Shown: positions 14,834-23,342 of the stretch, piece after piece | How the letters are laid out: every line of letters begins with the position of its first letter | Position numbering within the stretch: the stretch's first letter is position 1 | NCBI GenBank assembly: GCA_009777925.1 | Contig: WRKX01000003.1 | Coordinates: 1-57,349, forward strand | Direction: 5' to 3' | Source of the DNA: Betaproteobacteria bacterium | GTDB lineage: Bacteria; Pseudomonadota; Gammaproteobacteria; Burkholderiales; Rhodocyclaceae | Length of the DNA stretch: 57,349 nt | Made by a program: the position numbers and the translations under genes | Notes under the pieces: generated by a model | Told to the model about the DNA's origin: nothing | What the model saw: only the letters and a program-made list of their open reading frames with translations | Database searches by the model: none

Positions 14834-15379
14834 TTATCCGCGCCCTGCCCCAGCAGGGCGAAAGGCGGCGCAAAATTCCGGGTTGGTTTCTAGATACGCG
14901 CCGCCGATGAGATCAATGCAGTAAGGCATGGCGGAGAAGACGGCATGCAGGCATTCGGCAATGGCCGCCGGTTTGCCGGGCAGGTTGATGATGAGGCACT
15001 GCCCCCGGACTCCGGCAGTCTGGCGGGAAAGAATCGCCGTCGGCACGGAAGCTAATGATACCGAACGCATCAACTCGCCAAAGCCCGGCAGCATTTTGGA
15101 ACAGACCTTTTCGGTAGCCTCCGGTGTTACGTCGCGGGGAGCAGGGCCGGTGCCGCCGGTGGTGACGATGAGGCAACATGCTTCATCGTCGCTTAATTCC
15201 CGCAGCGTGGCTTCGATCAACGCTTCGTCGTCTGAGATGATGCGGGCGACAGCTTCCCAGGGGTTTTTAATTGCCTGAGTGAGCCATTCATGGATGGCGG
15301 GGCCACCCTTGTCTTCGTACTCGCCAAGGCTTGCCCGGTCGGAAACGGTAAGAATGCCAATACGCGCGACGTTGCTCAT
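14834..15379 (-). CDS. mogA: Molybdopterin adenylyltransferase MogA
   Basis: Adenylates molybdopterin before molybdate insertion by MoeA. The 181-residue product carries RIGILTVSDRASLGEYEDKGG at its N-terminus and the MoCF-binding signature CCLIVTTGGTGPAPRDVTPEAT near residue 70, then LPGKPAAIAECLHAVFSAMPY. ATG 15379 overlaps the moeA stop by four bases and gives the family's usual length; the open frame continues upstream inside moeA and is not used. Last gene of the leftward Mo-cofactor run and convergent with intI, 43 bases away. Confidence 0.93.
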   Translation of the reverse strand: MSNVARIGILTVSDRASLGEYEDKGGPAIHEWLTQAIKNPWEAVARIISDDEALIEATLRELSDDEACCLIVTTGGTGPAPRDVTPEATEKVCSKMLPGFGELMRSVSLASVPTAILSRQTAGVRGQCLIINLPGKPAAIAECLHAVFSAMPYCIDLIGGAYLETNPEFCAAFRPAGAGRG

Positions 15380-16662
15380 AGCAAAAAGCCTCCATCGAGT
15401 TCTGTATCCGGCGTGCTTTGCCAAATAGCGCTTTCCAGAAGTTGTGCCTGCGCGGTTTCGTCCATGTTCAGAGCGTTGTGTCTGCCTGGAGCCACGAGCA
15501 GGACATCGGCGTGTGTCATGGAGAGGATGTTGCCGCTGCTCTGCGACGCGGCAGGCGTTGCGACATAGGCCCCGCTGGCGTCGCGGGAGAGTGTGGCGCG
15601 GACGAACTCGGCGCGTCCCTGTTTGGTCTTGACCGCCTTCGCCAAACGCACAGGAATCGCGCGGCGGAACAGACGGCGGTGTCCCATGAGGCGGCGCAGC
15701 GCGGGCAGGACGAGTTGCTCGAAGCAGACCATGCTGGAGACGGGGTTGCCGGGTAGGCAGAATACGAGGGCGTGATCTGAAGTGCCGAAGGCCACGGGGT
15801 GGCCGGGACGCATTTCGACGCGCCAAAAATGAATAGTGACACCCAAGGCAGCAAGTGTGGGGCGCACATGGTCATGCACGCCGACGGAAGTTCCGCCGGA
15901 AATCAAAAGCACGTCATATTCGAGTCCCTGCCGCAAAAAGCTGGCTAATTCTTCCGGGTTATCACGGGCGATACCAAGGAGTATGGGTTCGATGCCCAAC
16001 GCCTGTGTCTGCGCCATGAGGGCGTAGCTGTTCGAGTCGGGGATTTTGCGGGGGTCGAACGGTTCATCCAGTGCTTCGAGTTCGTCGCCGTTCGACAGGA
16101 TGGCGACGCGCGGCTTGCGAACGACTTTGACTTTTGCCCGCTTGACCGTAGCCAGCACGCCGATTGTGCCGGGGGTGATTTCTTCGCCGGGCTGGAGCAC
16201 GACCTCGCCTTCGCGCATGCTTTCGCCACGCTGGCGGATGTCGGTTCCGGGCTTGACGGGGATGGGAAATTCGACTTTGTCATGTTCCAGTGGGCGAGTG
16301 TCTTCCAAGCGAACTATGGTATCCGCGCCTGGTGGCAGCGGCGCGCCGGTCATTATTCTGGCGCACTGGCCGGGTTGGAGGGAGAAGCGGGGAGTATCGC
16401 CCGCCTTGATGTCTTCGATGATTTGTAGTGTTTTGGGGGCTTCTCCGATGTCGGCGGCACGCGTAGCATAGCCATCCATCGCGGAAACATCATAAGGTGG
16501 CAGGTCGCGGTTGGCGCAGACTTCTTCGGCAAGCGCCCGGCCAAGCGCCTCACCAAGTCCGACTTCTTCCGCGTCCAGCGGGATTATTTTGCCGAGGATG
16601 CAGGCTTGCGCTTCCGAGACGGACAGGCCGGGAGTTTTGGGGGGTTCAGTGGCGATTTTCAT
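15376..16662 (-). CDS. moeA: Molybdopterin molybdenumtransferase MoeA
   Basis: Inserts molybdate into adenylylated molybdopterin. The 428-residue product shows the N-terminal MoeA domain with PPYDVSAMDGYATRAADI (near 57) and RIMTGAPLPPGADTIVRLED (near 103). The MoCF-like domain III contains VLLISGGTSVGVHDHVRP (near 254) and VFCLPGNPVSSMVCFEQL (near 303). The C-terminal beta-barrel domain is present. Full length for the family. Starts 5 bases after mobA and overlaps mogA by four bases, so translation is probably coupled. Confidence 0.95.
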   Translation of the reverse strand: MKIATEPPKTPGLSVSEAQACILGKIIPLDAEEVGLGEALGRALAEEVCANRDLPPYDVSAMDGYATRAADIGEAPKTLQIIEDIKAGDTPRFSLQPGQCARIMTGAPLPPGADTIVRLEDTRPLEHDKVEFPIPVKPGTDIRQRGESMREGEVVLQPGEEITPGTIGVLATVKRAKVKVVRKPRVAILSNGDELEALDEPFDPRKIPDSNSYALMAQTQALGIEPILLGIARDNPEELASFLRQGLEYDVLLISGGTSVGVHDHVRPTLAALGVTIHFWRVEMRPGHPVAFGTSDHALVFCLPGNPVSSMVCFEQLVLPALRRLMGHRRLFRRAIPVRLAKAVKTKQGRAEFVRATLSRDASGAYVATPAASQSSGNILSMTHADVLLVAPGRHNALNMDETAQAQLLESAIWQSTPDTELDGGFLL

Positions 16663-16667
16663 GTTGT

Positions 16668-17258
16668 TTAGTTTCCAAAGTATTGTAGCGCCTTTCCAGC
16701 GTCTTCCGGGGTGTCGAGGTCGATAAAGCTATTAAGTTCCCTGTCAAGGCCAGTCAGATCGTGTTCGTCGACATAGCAGACATTCAGTTCCGGGAGTGTC
16801 GCAATGAGACCCGGTTTGCCGGGGCGAGCCAGCACGCCGCGTAACGCGGGCAGAGCCGAGACGGCGTAGAACGCGGTGAGCGGGTAAGGGTATCCGCCGA
16901 TAACCGGGACAACGGCCTGATATTCGGCGCGATGAGTCGCCAGCCGCTCAATGATTTCCGGTTGTAGGTAGGGCATGTCCGCCGCCACGGCAAAGACCCA
17001 GGGAGTTGTAACGTGTTGCAGACCCGCGCACAACCCGGCAAGCGGCCCGGCTTCGGGAATTTCGTCGCATACCTGCTTTGCTTCTATGTTGTCGCGTAGG
17101 CGCTGGACGCTGACCAGAATGTCAGGAAAAAGCGCCCGCGTCAGATCAAGCATGCGTTGAAGCAGACTTTGCCCGCCGAATTGCAGGGAAAGTTTGTCAC
17201 GCCCCATCCGGCGGGAAGCGCCGCCGGCAAAAATCAGCGCCGTGCAGTCCGCGATCAT
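16668..17258 (-). CDS. mobA: Molybdenum cofactor guanylyltransferase MobA
   Basis: Adds GMP to Mo-molybdopterin to make the bis-MGD cofactor needed by NapA in the same region. The 196-residue product begins with the nucleotidyltransferase signature LIFAGGASRRMGRDKLSLQF. It has EIPEAGPLAGLCAGLQHV and AADMPYLQPEIIERL (the metal-binding aspartate), and ends near FIDLDTPEDAGKAL. It overlaps mobB by four bases. MobA being encoded beside nap agrees with a DMSO-reductase-family enzyme as client. Confidence 0.94.
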   Translation of the reverse strand: MIADCTALIFAGGASRRMGRDKLSLQFGGQSLLQRMLDLTRALFPDILVSVQRLRDNIEAKQVCDEIPEAGPLAGLCAGLQHVTTPWVFAVAADMPYLQPEIIERLATHRAEYQAVVPVIGGYPYPLTAFYAVSALPALRGVLARPGKPGLIATLPELNVCYVDEHDLTGLDRELNSFIDLDTPEDAGKALQYFGN

Positions 17259-17761
17259 GTCCGGGCAGTGTCGATGTATTGAAGAAGGAAATCGGCCAGT
17301 CCGCCGAGATCATTGAGTGTGAAGTGTGGCAGTTCAGGGTAAACCTCAGGGCAATCGGTGGCGATGGCGATCAGGCCGTCGCCAATCTCGCAGCGCGGCG
17401 GTTTGCCGAGAGCGCGGCGCATGATTTCGATCTTTGGCCCGGCGGCGTGCGAAAAACCTTCAGCCAGCACCATGTCGGCCTCACCCAGAAAGCGTCTGGC
17501 AAGTTGCAGAGGTTCTCGTTCCGCGTCGGCATCAGCGATCAGTTGCAGCGCGCCCGTGGTAACGAGCATGCTGAGGGCTGCACCGGCGTTCTTGTAGCGC
17601 CAACTGTCCTTGCCTTCAGTATCAAGCTGGACTTTGTGATGGGCGTGCTTGATGGTGGCCACGCGCAATCCCCGCCGGATCAATTCCGGGATGAGGCGTT
17701 CGATGAGGGTGGTTTTGCCGGAATTGGAATGACCGACGAAGATAAAAACGGGAGGTGTCAT
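17255..17761 (-). CDS. mobB: Molybdopterin-guanine dinucleotide biosynthesis protein MobB
   Basis: A GTP-binding accessory protein that helps MobA. The 168-residue product has the P-loop FVGHSNSGKTTLIERLIPEL at the N-terminus, then VATIKHAHHKVQLDTEGKDS and ADMVLAEGFSHAAGPKIEI, all typical of MobB. Length is normal. It lies 24 bases after moaE and runs into mobA with a four-base overlap. Confidence 0.94.
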   Translation of the reverse strand: MTPPVFIFVGHSNSGKTTLIERLIPELIRRGLRVATIKHAHHKVQLDTEGKDSWRYKNAGAALSMLVTTGALQLIADADAEREPLQLARRFLGEADMVLAEGFSHAAGPKIEIMRRALGKPPRCEIGDGLIAIATDCPEVYPELPHFTLNDLGGLADFLLQYIDTART

Positions 17762-17785
17762 GTTGGGAGGGGAGTAAGGGTAGTT

Positions 17786-18211
17786 CTAAGGGTGTGGCGT
17801 TACCCAGGATTCGCCCTGGGGGGTAATTTCTTTTTTCCAGATCGGAGTACGCGCCTTGAGTTCGTCAATCAGCCAGCGGCAGGCGGCGAAAGCGGGAGCG
17901 CGATGCTCCGCGCCCGCGACGATGAGAACGATGTTGTCACCGGCGCGTACCGTGCCCAGGCGATGAACGATACGCGCGTCGATGAGGTCGAACCGGGCAA
18001 TTGCTTCATCACGCAGACGTAACAATTCGGCAAGCGCCATGCCGTGATGCGCCTCGAACGCGATTTCGTGGACGTCGCGCCCTTCGGAAAAATCGCGGGC
18101 GCAGCCGAGGAAGGTAGCGATGCCGCCGATGCGCTTCGAGTGTTCACGCAGAGCGGCGACCTCCGCGTCGAGAGAGAAGTCTTCCAGTTGCAGGCGGACG
18201 GCGGCGCTCAT
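17786..18211 (-). CDS. moaE: Molybdopterin synthase catalytic subunit MoaE
   Basis: The large subunit of molybdopterin synthase, which takes sulfur from MoaD thiocarboxylate to make the dithiolene. The 141-residue product shows GGIATFLGCARDFSEGRDV, LEAHHGMA-like FEAHHGMALAELLRLRD, RIVHRLGTVRAGDNIVLI and the active-site lysine region ARTPIWKKEITPQGESWV. ATG 18211 is used, because upstream codons overlap moaD; it follows the moaD stop by one base. Complete for the family. Confidence 0.94.
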   Translation of the reverse strand: MSAAVRLQLEDFSLDAEVAALREHSKRIGGIATFLGCARDFSEGRDVHEIAFEAHHGMALAELLRLRDEAIARFDLIDARIVHRLGTVRAGDNIVLIVAGAEHRAPAFAACRWLIDELKARTPIWKKEITPQGESWVTPHP

Positions 18212-18212
18212 C

Positions 18213-18455
18213 TCATCCTCCGGAAAAGGCGGACATAAAAACGATTTCCGCGCCATCGGCAAGCGGCGCGGCGTCCTGTTCGCCGACCCGCTGTCCATTG
18301 ACCGCCACGATAGCGACGATCTCGAAGGCTTCGGGGTGGCGTACCCGCAGTGTGTCGCGCACGTCCTGCCAGCGCAAGCCTTCCCGGAAATCCAGGGCGA
18401 TCTGGCGTGTGCCGGCGCGTTCGGCGACCGGGCCGAAAAAGAGTACGTTAATCAT
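18213..18455 (-). CDS. moaD: Molybdopterin synthase sulfur carrier subunit MoaD
   Basis: A ubiquitin-fold sulfur carrier of 80 residues. It starts [15 protein letters not shown] and ends with the essential Gly-Gly (FMSAFSGG), the site that MoeB adenylates and that then carries the thiocarboxylate. The start at ATG 18455 gives the usual 80-residue length and overlaps moaC by eight bases. The likely activating enzyme, moeB, is at 31293-32054. Confidence 0.93.
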   Translation of the reverse strand: MINVLFFGPVAERAGTRQIALDFREGLRWQDVRDTLRVRHPEAFEIVAIVAVNGQRVGEQDAAPLADGAEIVFMSAFSGG

Positions 18456-19005
18456 GCGATGTGTCCTCGGTAGGGGCGACCGGCAGGTCGCCCCCGTCGG
18501 CGGGAGGGGTACGTCGCCATGTGCCGCTCCTGCCCCCGCTTTTTTCTTCCAGTTGGATGTTTTCGATGCGCATCCCCCGATCAATGGCTTTACACATGTC
18601 GTAGATGGTCAGTAACGCCCCGGCGGCGGCGGTGAGCGCCTCCATTTCGACTCCGGTCGAGCCGGCGCAGCGTGCTGTAACTCTGGTCTGGACGCCGACG
18701 CAACCCTCGGCGTCCGGCGCGAGAATTTCACTGAATTCGACTTCGACGCCGGTCAGCGGCAGAGGATGGCACATCGGGATCAGATCGGGGGTGTGCTTGG
18801 CGGCCATGACCGCCGCGACATCGGCCACGGCGAGCACGTTGCCCTTATTGATCGTACCGGCGCGAATGCGTTCCAGGGTGGCCGGACGCATGCGCAGAAC
18901 GCCGCTGGCGGTCGCGGCGCGGTTGCTCTCCGGTTTGGCGGAGACATCAACCATGCGGGCGCGGCCCGTGGCGGAGAAGTGAGTAAGATGGTCTGGTTCG
19001 TTCAA
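18448..19005 (-). CDS. moaC: Cyclic pyranopterin monophosphate synthase MoaC
   Basis: Converts the MoaA product to cPMP. The 185-residue product contains [50 protein letters not shown] split by the core, and [25 protein letters not shown], with the active-site lysine near KAIDRGM. The start is TTG 19005, six bases downstream of AAGGAG, with no better ATG nearby. An extra proline-rich tail of about 25 residues ([16 protein letters not shown]) follows the usual end and overlaps moaD. Upstream, the cassette-like genes separate it from moaA. Confidence 0.93.
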   Translation of the reverse strand: MNEPDHLTHFSATGRARMVDVSAKPESNRAATASGVLRMRPATLERIRAGTINKGNVLAVADVAAVMAAKHTPDLIPMCHPLPLTGVEVEFSEILAPDAEGCVGVQTRVTARCAGSTGVEMEALTAAAGALLTIYDMCKAIDRGMRIENIQLEEKSGGRSGTWRRTPPADGGDLPVAPTEDTSHD

Positions 19006-19106
19006 GGAAGCTCCTTTTCAGAAGTGCAGGTTAGGGTAAGTTTAGCAAACCCCATATCTGGGGAAAAGGTAATGGCGATGTTGGGGTTCGCGTTCCTCTC
19101 ACCCCA

Positions 19107-19160
19107 CCCTACCGCCTGAAGCAACCGCTTTAGCGCGTCCTGGTTGAATTAGATGTTAGG
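19107..19160 (-). repeat. attC-like site between moaC and the 182-residue membrane gene
   Basis: On the minus strand CCTAACATCTAATTCAACC pairs with GGTTGCTTCAGGCGGTAGGG around a central GCGCTAAAGCG hairpin, the R''-L''-L'-R' layout of attC. The R' core reads GGTAGGG in place of GTTAGGG, so the site is probably decayed. The stop of the neighbouring gene lies inside R'', as is common in cassettes. Confidence 0.7.
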
Positions 19161-19704
19161 ATTCACATCTAAACTCAGCAATGATTTTAGGCGAAAGAAG
19201 GCACTTGGTGATCCACCCAAATAGTATGCTAAAGCCGACAGCGAAAAGCACACTTATCACCTCGATGGCGTAAACGAAAAATTGCATATCCGGGGCATCG
19301 GGATGCGTGTTTGCCGCAAATTGTTCTTGCATGGACGAGAACATGATGAACTGTAGTGCTATTCCGCCAAGATTCCAGATGATACCCAGTACCATGATTC
19401 CAATGAAGCATAAACGCGCCCAGTTCCAACGTTTGAGCAGCCCGACAGAACTGACGAGGATGAACACCGAAAAAATCAGAAACGCGATGAATAAGATGTG
19501 AAAATTATTAATCATAAAAACCATGATTGGCGGCATATCCGGCGGAGGTGGAGCCTGCAAGGCTTGGTTGAACTCCGGGCTGCGAAATACGGTAAAAATC
19601 ATGATGTTCTGCAGAATAGAGATGACGGTGCAAAAGCCTGAAACCACAATGAATATCCAAGCCATAACCGTAATGAAAGTTGATCTGTTTTGTGCTTGAT
19701 CCAC
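19156..19704 (-). CDS. Cassette-like four-helix membrane protein, 182 residues
   Basis: Function unknown. Four hydrophobic segments lie at about residues 10-35 (VMAWIFIVVSGFCTVISIL), 60-90, 97-120 (LCFIGIMVLGIIWNLGGIAL) and 140-170, with a proline-rich loop QAPPPPDMPP between the first two. The start is GTG 19704 with GGAG and AAGG just upstream. It shares no role with the Mo-cofactor genes around it, has higher AT content, and ends inside an attC-like site. This suggests a captured integron cassette rather than a native operon member. Confidence 0.7.
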   Translation of the reverse strand: MDQAQNRSTFITVMAWIFIVVSGFCTVISILQNIMIFTVFRSPEFNQALQAPPPPDMPPIMVFMINNFHILFIAFLIFSVFILVSSVGLLKRWNWARLCFIGIMVLGIIWNLGGIALQFIMFSSMQEQFAANTHPDAPDMQFFVYAIEVISVLFAVGFSILFGWITKCLLSPKIIAEFRCES

Positions 19705-19732
19705 GGCCTTTCTCCGGATACTGATACGATCT

Positions 19733-19767
19733 ATCGCGCTTTAGCGCGTCAGAATGAATTGTTAGGA
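19733..19767 (-). repeat. Half attC-like site after the 90-residue membrane gene
   Basis: The minus strand reads CCTAACAATTCATTC followed by TGACGCGCTAAAGCGCG. This is the R''-L'' half and central hairpin of a classic attC, directly after the stop of the gene at 19768. The matching L'-R' half is not seen, so the site is truncated or fused to the next cassette. Confidence 0.65.
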
Positions 19768-20040
19768 TCAGTTTTTTCTCGCATTTTGCCAGAGATCCCA
19801 ACGACGATTTAGTTCAGCAACGGCACACCATTGAATCGTGCCAATAGCACCTGCGACAGCAACACCAGGAACTGTGCCATTTGGAACTTGCAATGAAAGT
19901 AGCGCAAGCGGTAAACCAGTAAAGATCAAGATAAGGTGAACCGAAACATCATACTCTCCGTGGCCGAAAAAGGCCACATCCAACCACAACATTGACCAGC
20001 CACAGTACAGAGTAAGAACTTTTTTCACAGGCCAAGGCAT
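19768..20040 (-). CDS. Cassette-like small membrane protein, 90 residues
   Basis: Function unknown. Two hydrophobic segments are visible, about residues 33-50 (VHLILIFTGLPLALLSL) and 55-72 (TVPGVAVAGAIGTIQWCAV), plus a weaker N-terminal one. It starts 7 bases after GTTAGGT, a recombination-type core that includes the moaA stop codon, and ends directly at a half attC. Small multi-pass proteins with this layout are frequent integron cargo. It stands between moaA and the rest of the moa genes on the same strand. Confidence 0.65.
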   Translation of the reverse strand: MPWPVKKVLTLYCGWSMLWLDVAFFGHGEYDVSVHLILIFTGLPLALLSLQVPNGTVPGVAVAGAIGTIQWCAVAELNRRWDLWQNARKN

Positions 20041-20045
20041 AAGGC

Positions 20046-20052
20046 ACCTAAC
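20046..20052 (-). other. GTTAGGT core at the moaA stop codon, probable cassette insertion junction
   Basis: The minus strand reads GTTAGGT across the moaA stop codon (TAG). It fits the GTTRRRY core and is the left boundary of the two cassette-like genes, opposite the attC-like site at 19107-19160. Confidence 0.5.
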
Positions 20053-21103
20053 CCCCGATATACGACATCTCTATTCTACCGGATAGCGCCTCGGTCATTT
20101 CATGGCGCAGTTGAGAATAGCGGTCGGCGCGACTACGCCAGACGGCGGTAATGTGTTGCCGTAATGCCACCTCATCACCGGGTTGGGCGCGTATGAGGGT
20201 ACGTAAATCTATGCCATCGGTGGCGAAGAGGCAGGTGTAGAGCTTGCCGTCCGTGGACAGGCGTAGTCGACTACATGTGTGACAGAACGCCTGCGTGACC
20301 GAGGTGATAACGCCGATTTCCCCGCTGCCATCCTGCAATGCCCAGCGTTCCGCTACGCCTTCGCCCTCTGTTAAGGAGGCAATGGGAACCAGGGGATATT
20401 CGCGCTCAATCAGCGCCAGAATTTCCCCGGCGCTGACCACATCGTCAAGCCGCCAGCCGTTGGTGTTGCCGACATCCATGTATTCGATAAAGCGCATGAT
20501 AACGCCGCTATGGCGAAAACGGCGAACCAGCGGCAGAATCTCGCTCTCGTTCACGCCGCGCTTGATGACCGCGTTGACCTTGACCGGCGTCAGTCCCACA
20601 GCCTCCGCGGCGGCAATGCCTTCAAGCACGGCCTCGGGTGAAACGCGGTTGCCAGTGATGCGGCGAAAGATGTCTTCATCCAGCGCGTCGAGACTTATAT
20701 TGAGACGCATCAAACCCGCGTCTTTCAGGGCGCGGGCTTTTTTTGCCAACAGCGTGCCGTTGCTCGTCATGGCGAGTTCGATGGGCTTGCCATCGTTATC
20801 ACACAGCCTGGCGAGCATTTCGACCAGCCGCTCAATGCCGTGCCGCAGCAGCGGCTCACCCCCGGAGAGGCGAATTTTACGCACGCCCAGCGCGATACAT
20901 TGCCGGGCGACGCGAACGATCTCCTCGAAGCTCAAAAGATCGGCATGGCGCAGAAAAACGAAATCCCGCCCGAAAACCTCACCCGGCATACAGTACGTAC
21001 AGCGCAGATTGCAGCGATCCGTCACAGAAATTCGCAAATCACGCAGGGGGCGCCGCAAACTGTCGAGACAAGCCACCCCTGTATGCAAATCGCGCATCAA
21101 CAT
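20048..21103 (-). CDS. moaA: GTP 3',8-cyclase MoaA (radical SAM)
   Basis: First step of molybdenum-cofactor synthesis: rearranges GTP using S-adenosylmethionine. The 351-residue product has the radical-SAM cluster motif TDRCNLRCTYCMP near residue 31, IRLSGGEPLLRHGIERLV, and the C-terminal second 4Fe-4S cluster motif FCHTCSRLRLSTDGKLYTC. It ends with the functionally needed Gly-Gly (MSYIGG). ATG 21103 or ATG 21097 are both possible starts. It is 52 bases downstream of napC's stop in the same direction, so nap readthrough could reach it. Confidence 0.95.
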   Translation of the reverse strand: MLMRDLHTGVACLDSLRRPLRDLRISVTDRCNLRCTYCMPGEVFGRDFVFLRHADLLSFEEIVRVARQCIALGVRKIRLSGGEPLLRHGIERLVEMLARLCDNDGKPIELAMTSNGTLLAKKARALKDAGLMRLNISLDALDEDIFRRITGNRVSPEAVLEGIAAAEAVGLTPVKVNAVIKRGVNESEILPLVRRFRHSGVIMRFIEYMDVGNTNGWRLDDVVSAGEILALIEREYPLVPIASLTEGEGVAERWALQDGSGEIGVITSVTQAFCHTCSRLRLSTDGKLYTCLFATDGIDLRTLIRAQPGDEVALRQHITAVWRSRADRYSQLRHEMTEALSGRIEMSYIGG

Positions 21104-21154
21104 CAATACTCTGCGAATGAATTATATTGGCCTGGCTGTGCGTTCAGTGGCGGT

Positions 21155-21850
21155 TTACTCCTCTTCTTCCTCTTCAGCGCCGGAATCTTCCACAGGCATG
21201 GTTTGCTGCGCGGGAGCGGAAGGCTTGAAAACTTCCAGCGCAATGCCGGGCGGGTCGGCCAGGTTGATTCCCTGGGCAATTGGCGGCAGTTTATGCACAA
21301 CGCCCTTGTGGCAGTCAATGCAGGTCTGCCCCTTTAACAGCCCATCCTCGTGCTGATTGACGGAACGGTAGCCTTGCATGCTGAAGTCGAAAGACTGGGA
21401 ATCATGGCAATTGCGGCATTCCTGCGAGTCGTTGGCCTTCATGCGCCGCCACTCGTTTTGCGCCAATTGCGCGCGCTTTGCCTCGAATTTTTCGGGCGTG
21501 TCAATGCTTCCCAATATCTTGTGCAGGACTTCGTTGCTGGCCTGCACCTTGCGGATCATTTTGGGAACAAACTCCTTCGGCACATGACAATCCGAGCAAA
21601 CCGCCCGCACGCCACTACGGTTGGCGTAGTGAACGCTGGTCTGGTATTCCCGGTACACGTTGTCCTTCATTTCGTGGCAACTGATGCAGAACGCTTCCGT
21701 GTTCGTCCAGTCCATCGTCGCGTTGAAAACAGCCACAAACAGAACGCCCAGAACGAAGGCCGTTATGATGGGAATCGTCAGTAAACGTTTCCACCCCTTA
21801 CGGCGCTTTGCCGCAGAAGCGGAAACTTCAACAGGAGATTTGGTATTCAT
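21155..21850 (-). CDS. napC: Tetraheme c-type cytochrome NapC
   Basis: Membrane-anchored quinol dehydrogenase of the NapC/NirT family that passes electrons to NapB and NapA in the periplasm. The 231-residue product has one N-terminal membrane helix (about 22-42) after a basic stretch. Four CxxCH heme sites follow: CISCHEMKD, CSDCHVPKE, CRNCHDSQS and CIDCHKGVV. The C-terminus is acidic (EEEEE). AGGAG precedes ATG 21850. It is the last gene of the nap operon. Confidence 0.95.
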   Translation of the reverse strand: MNTKSPVEVSASAAKRRKGWKRLLTIPIITAFVLGVLFVAVFNATMDWTNTEAFCISCHEMKDNVYREYQTSVHYANRSGVRAVCSDCHVPKEFVPKMIRKVQASNEVLHKILGSIDTPEKFEAKRAQLAQNEWRRMKANDSQECRNCHDSQSFDFSMQGYRSVNQHEDGLLKGQTCIDCHKGVVHKLPPIAQGINLADPPGIALEVFKPSAPAQQTMPVEDSGAEEEEEE

Positions 21851-21888
21851 TTGTGCTCCTCATGACAGTCAGTGGCGATCGGCAGGCG

Positions 21889-22344
21889 TTATCTTGCGCG
21901 CTGGAAAGTATTGGCAACCAGCGGTTTGGCGTCAACCTGAGGAACATGGCATTGCACACAGAAATAGCGCCGGGATGAAACATGGGATAAAACTGTTCCG
22001 TCCGCTGCCTCGAAGTGGGTTTTTGAGATCTTGGTGGCTCTTTCCTTCTTGTAGTTTTCCCAGGAATGGCAATCCATACACTTGTTGGCTTTCAAGGTGA
22101 CGGGATATTTATCTATCTCATGCGACACCATTGGCGGCTGATCCGTGAAATTGCGATCCAACGGGTCCGTGTCGCGCACCTTCTTGAGACCTTCGCCGGT
22201 AGGTTCCTTTTCCGGCGCCGAAACTGGCGCGGCGCGCAACGTGACAAGACCGCCGTCATCCGCGGCCTGGGAAACGCCGGTAAACAGCAGCAAACCGGTT
22301 GCCAGCACGGTAGCGGGGATAAGGGCAAGGAAGCGTTTTTTCAT
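21889..22344 (-). CDS. napB: Diheme cytochrome NapB, small subunit of nitrate reductase
   Basis: Electron-transfer subunit that partners NapA. The 151-residue precursor has a Sec signal peptide (MKKRFLALIPATVLATGLLL, cut near AADDG). Two heme sites, CMDCHSWENY and CVQCHVPQVDAKPLV, follow the typical PPMVSHEIDKYPVTLKANKC region. It overlaps napH by four bases and is followed by napC after 38 bases. Confidence 0.95.
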   Translation of the reverse strand: MKKRFLALIPATVLATGLLLFTGVSQAADDGGLVTLRAAPVSAPEKEPTGEGLKKVRDTDPLDRNFTDQPPMVSHEIDKYPVTLKANKCMDCHSWENYKKERATKISKTHFEAADGTVLSHVSSRRYFCVQCHVPQVDAKPLVANTFQRAR

Positions 22345-23342
22345 GATGAACTCCTCTGGTCGAAGCGATGGGTTAACCTGAAAACCTGTTTACTGCAAAC
22401 ATCTATACAGCGTCCGCAGTTGGTACAGCGAGAATCAAGAATGACGGGGCTATCCTGCCCCATTTTTTTTAATGCCGGGCGAATCACCTGTGGTTCCGGG
22501 CAGACAGCGAAACAATCCATACAGTCGTCGCAGGCGTCCCGCCGGGGCGCTGCCACGCGCAGCAGCGCCGTTTTGCCGAGCAGGCTGTAGAACGCGCCCA
22601 TCGGACAGAGATGGCCGCACCAGCCCCGGGAGGCAACTAACAAATCGTAAAGAAACACGGCGACGAGAATCCACAGCCCCGCGCCCATGCCGAAAAACAG
22701 GCCGCGATGGGTGATTGAGACCGGGTTTATCCATTCCATTGCCAGGGTTCCGGTGAGGGCGGCGGCAATGAACGTGCCGCCCAGAAACCAGTAGCGGGTA
22801 TTGGCGGGAAGCGCGTGGTTGGCTTTGATATTGAGCCGCCGCCGCAGCCACGCGGCGGCATCGGTAAGCATGTTGACCGGGCAGACCCAGGAGCAGAACA
22901 CGCGCCCGCCGACGAGCAGATAAAAAACCATCACGATGAGCGCGCCGATAATGGCCGTAGCGGCGGGCAGGAATCCGGTAGCCAGCACTTGCAGGAATAT
23001 GTAGGGGTCGGTCAGAGGCACAACATCCAGTATGAGGCTGGAGGACAGGTTGCCCTTAATGATCCACAGGGAATCGGTTGAGGCAGCGGTTGAGACGGAT
23101 GACAGAGCCGCTTCCGGCTGGAAACCGGCCAGACTGCCCGTGTTGGTCAGGGCAGGATCGGTCAGAGCGGAGCCAGGTTGTTTGCCATTGCCGATCCAGG
23201 CGGCGAGCCACGGACTGAGCATGAAAAGCGCCAGAATGCCCAACTGGCTCACGCGGCGCAGCAGCAGCCACTTGTGGGCAGGAAGCCATCCCTTGCTCGC
23301 AATGGCGTCCTCTCCGGGTCTGTTCGGGAGGCGGGCGCTCAT
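22341..23342 (-). CDS. napH: Quinol dehydrogenase membrane component NapH
   Basis: The integral membrane ferredoxin-type protein that with NapG feeds electrons into Nap from quinol. The 333-residue product has about four or five membrane helices with the CSWVCPVNMLTD and CGHLCPMGAFYS cysteine motifs on the cytoplasmic side. Two C-terminal 4Fe-4S clusters, CDDCMDCFAVCPEP and CTNCGRCIDVCSKQV, complete it. Four-base overlaps with napG and napB indicate coupled translation. Confidence 0.94.
   Translation of the reverse strand: MSARLPNRPGEDAIASKGWLPAHKWLLLRRVSQLGILALFMLSPWLAAWIGNGKQPGSALTDPALTNTGSLAGFQPEAALSSVSTAASTDSLWIIKGNLSSSLILDVVPLTDPYIFLQVLATGFLPAATAIIGALIVMVFYLLVGGRVFCSWVCPVNMLTDAAAWLRRRLNIKANHALPANTRYWFLGGTFIAAALTGTLAMEWINPVSITHRGLFFGMGAGLWILVAVFLYDLLVASRGWCGHLCPMGAFYSLLGKTALLRVAAPRRDACDDCMDCFAVCPEPQVIRPALKKMGQDSPVILDSRCTNCGRCIDVCSKQVFRLTHRFDQRSSS

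Noticed and set aside
19006..19106. Possible Mo-cofactor riboswitch upstream of moaC
   Set aside because: Only a weak CCCC-ATATCT-GGGG hairpin is seen, without the conserved core of the Moco motif.
20295..21356. 353-codon open frame on the plus strand
   Set aside because: It crosses moaA and napC on the opposite strand; its serine- and arginine-rich composition is a mirror of their codon use.
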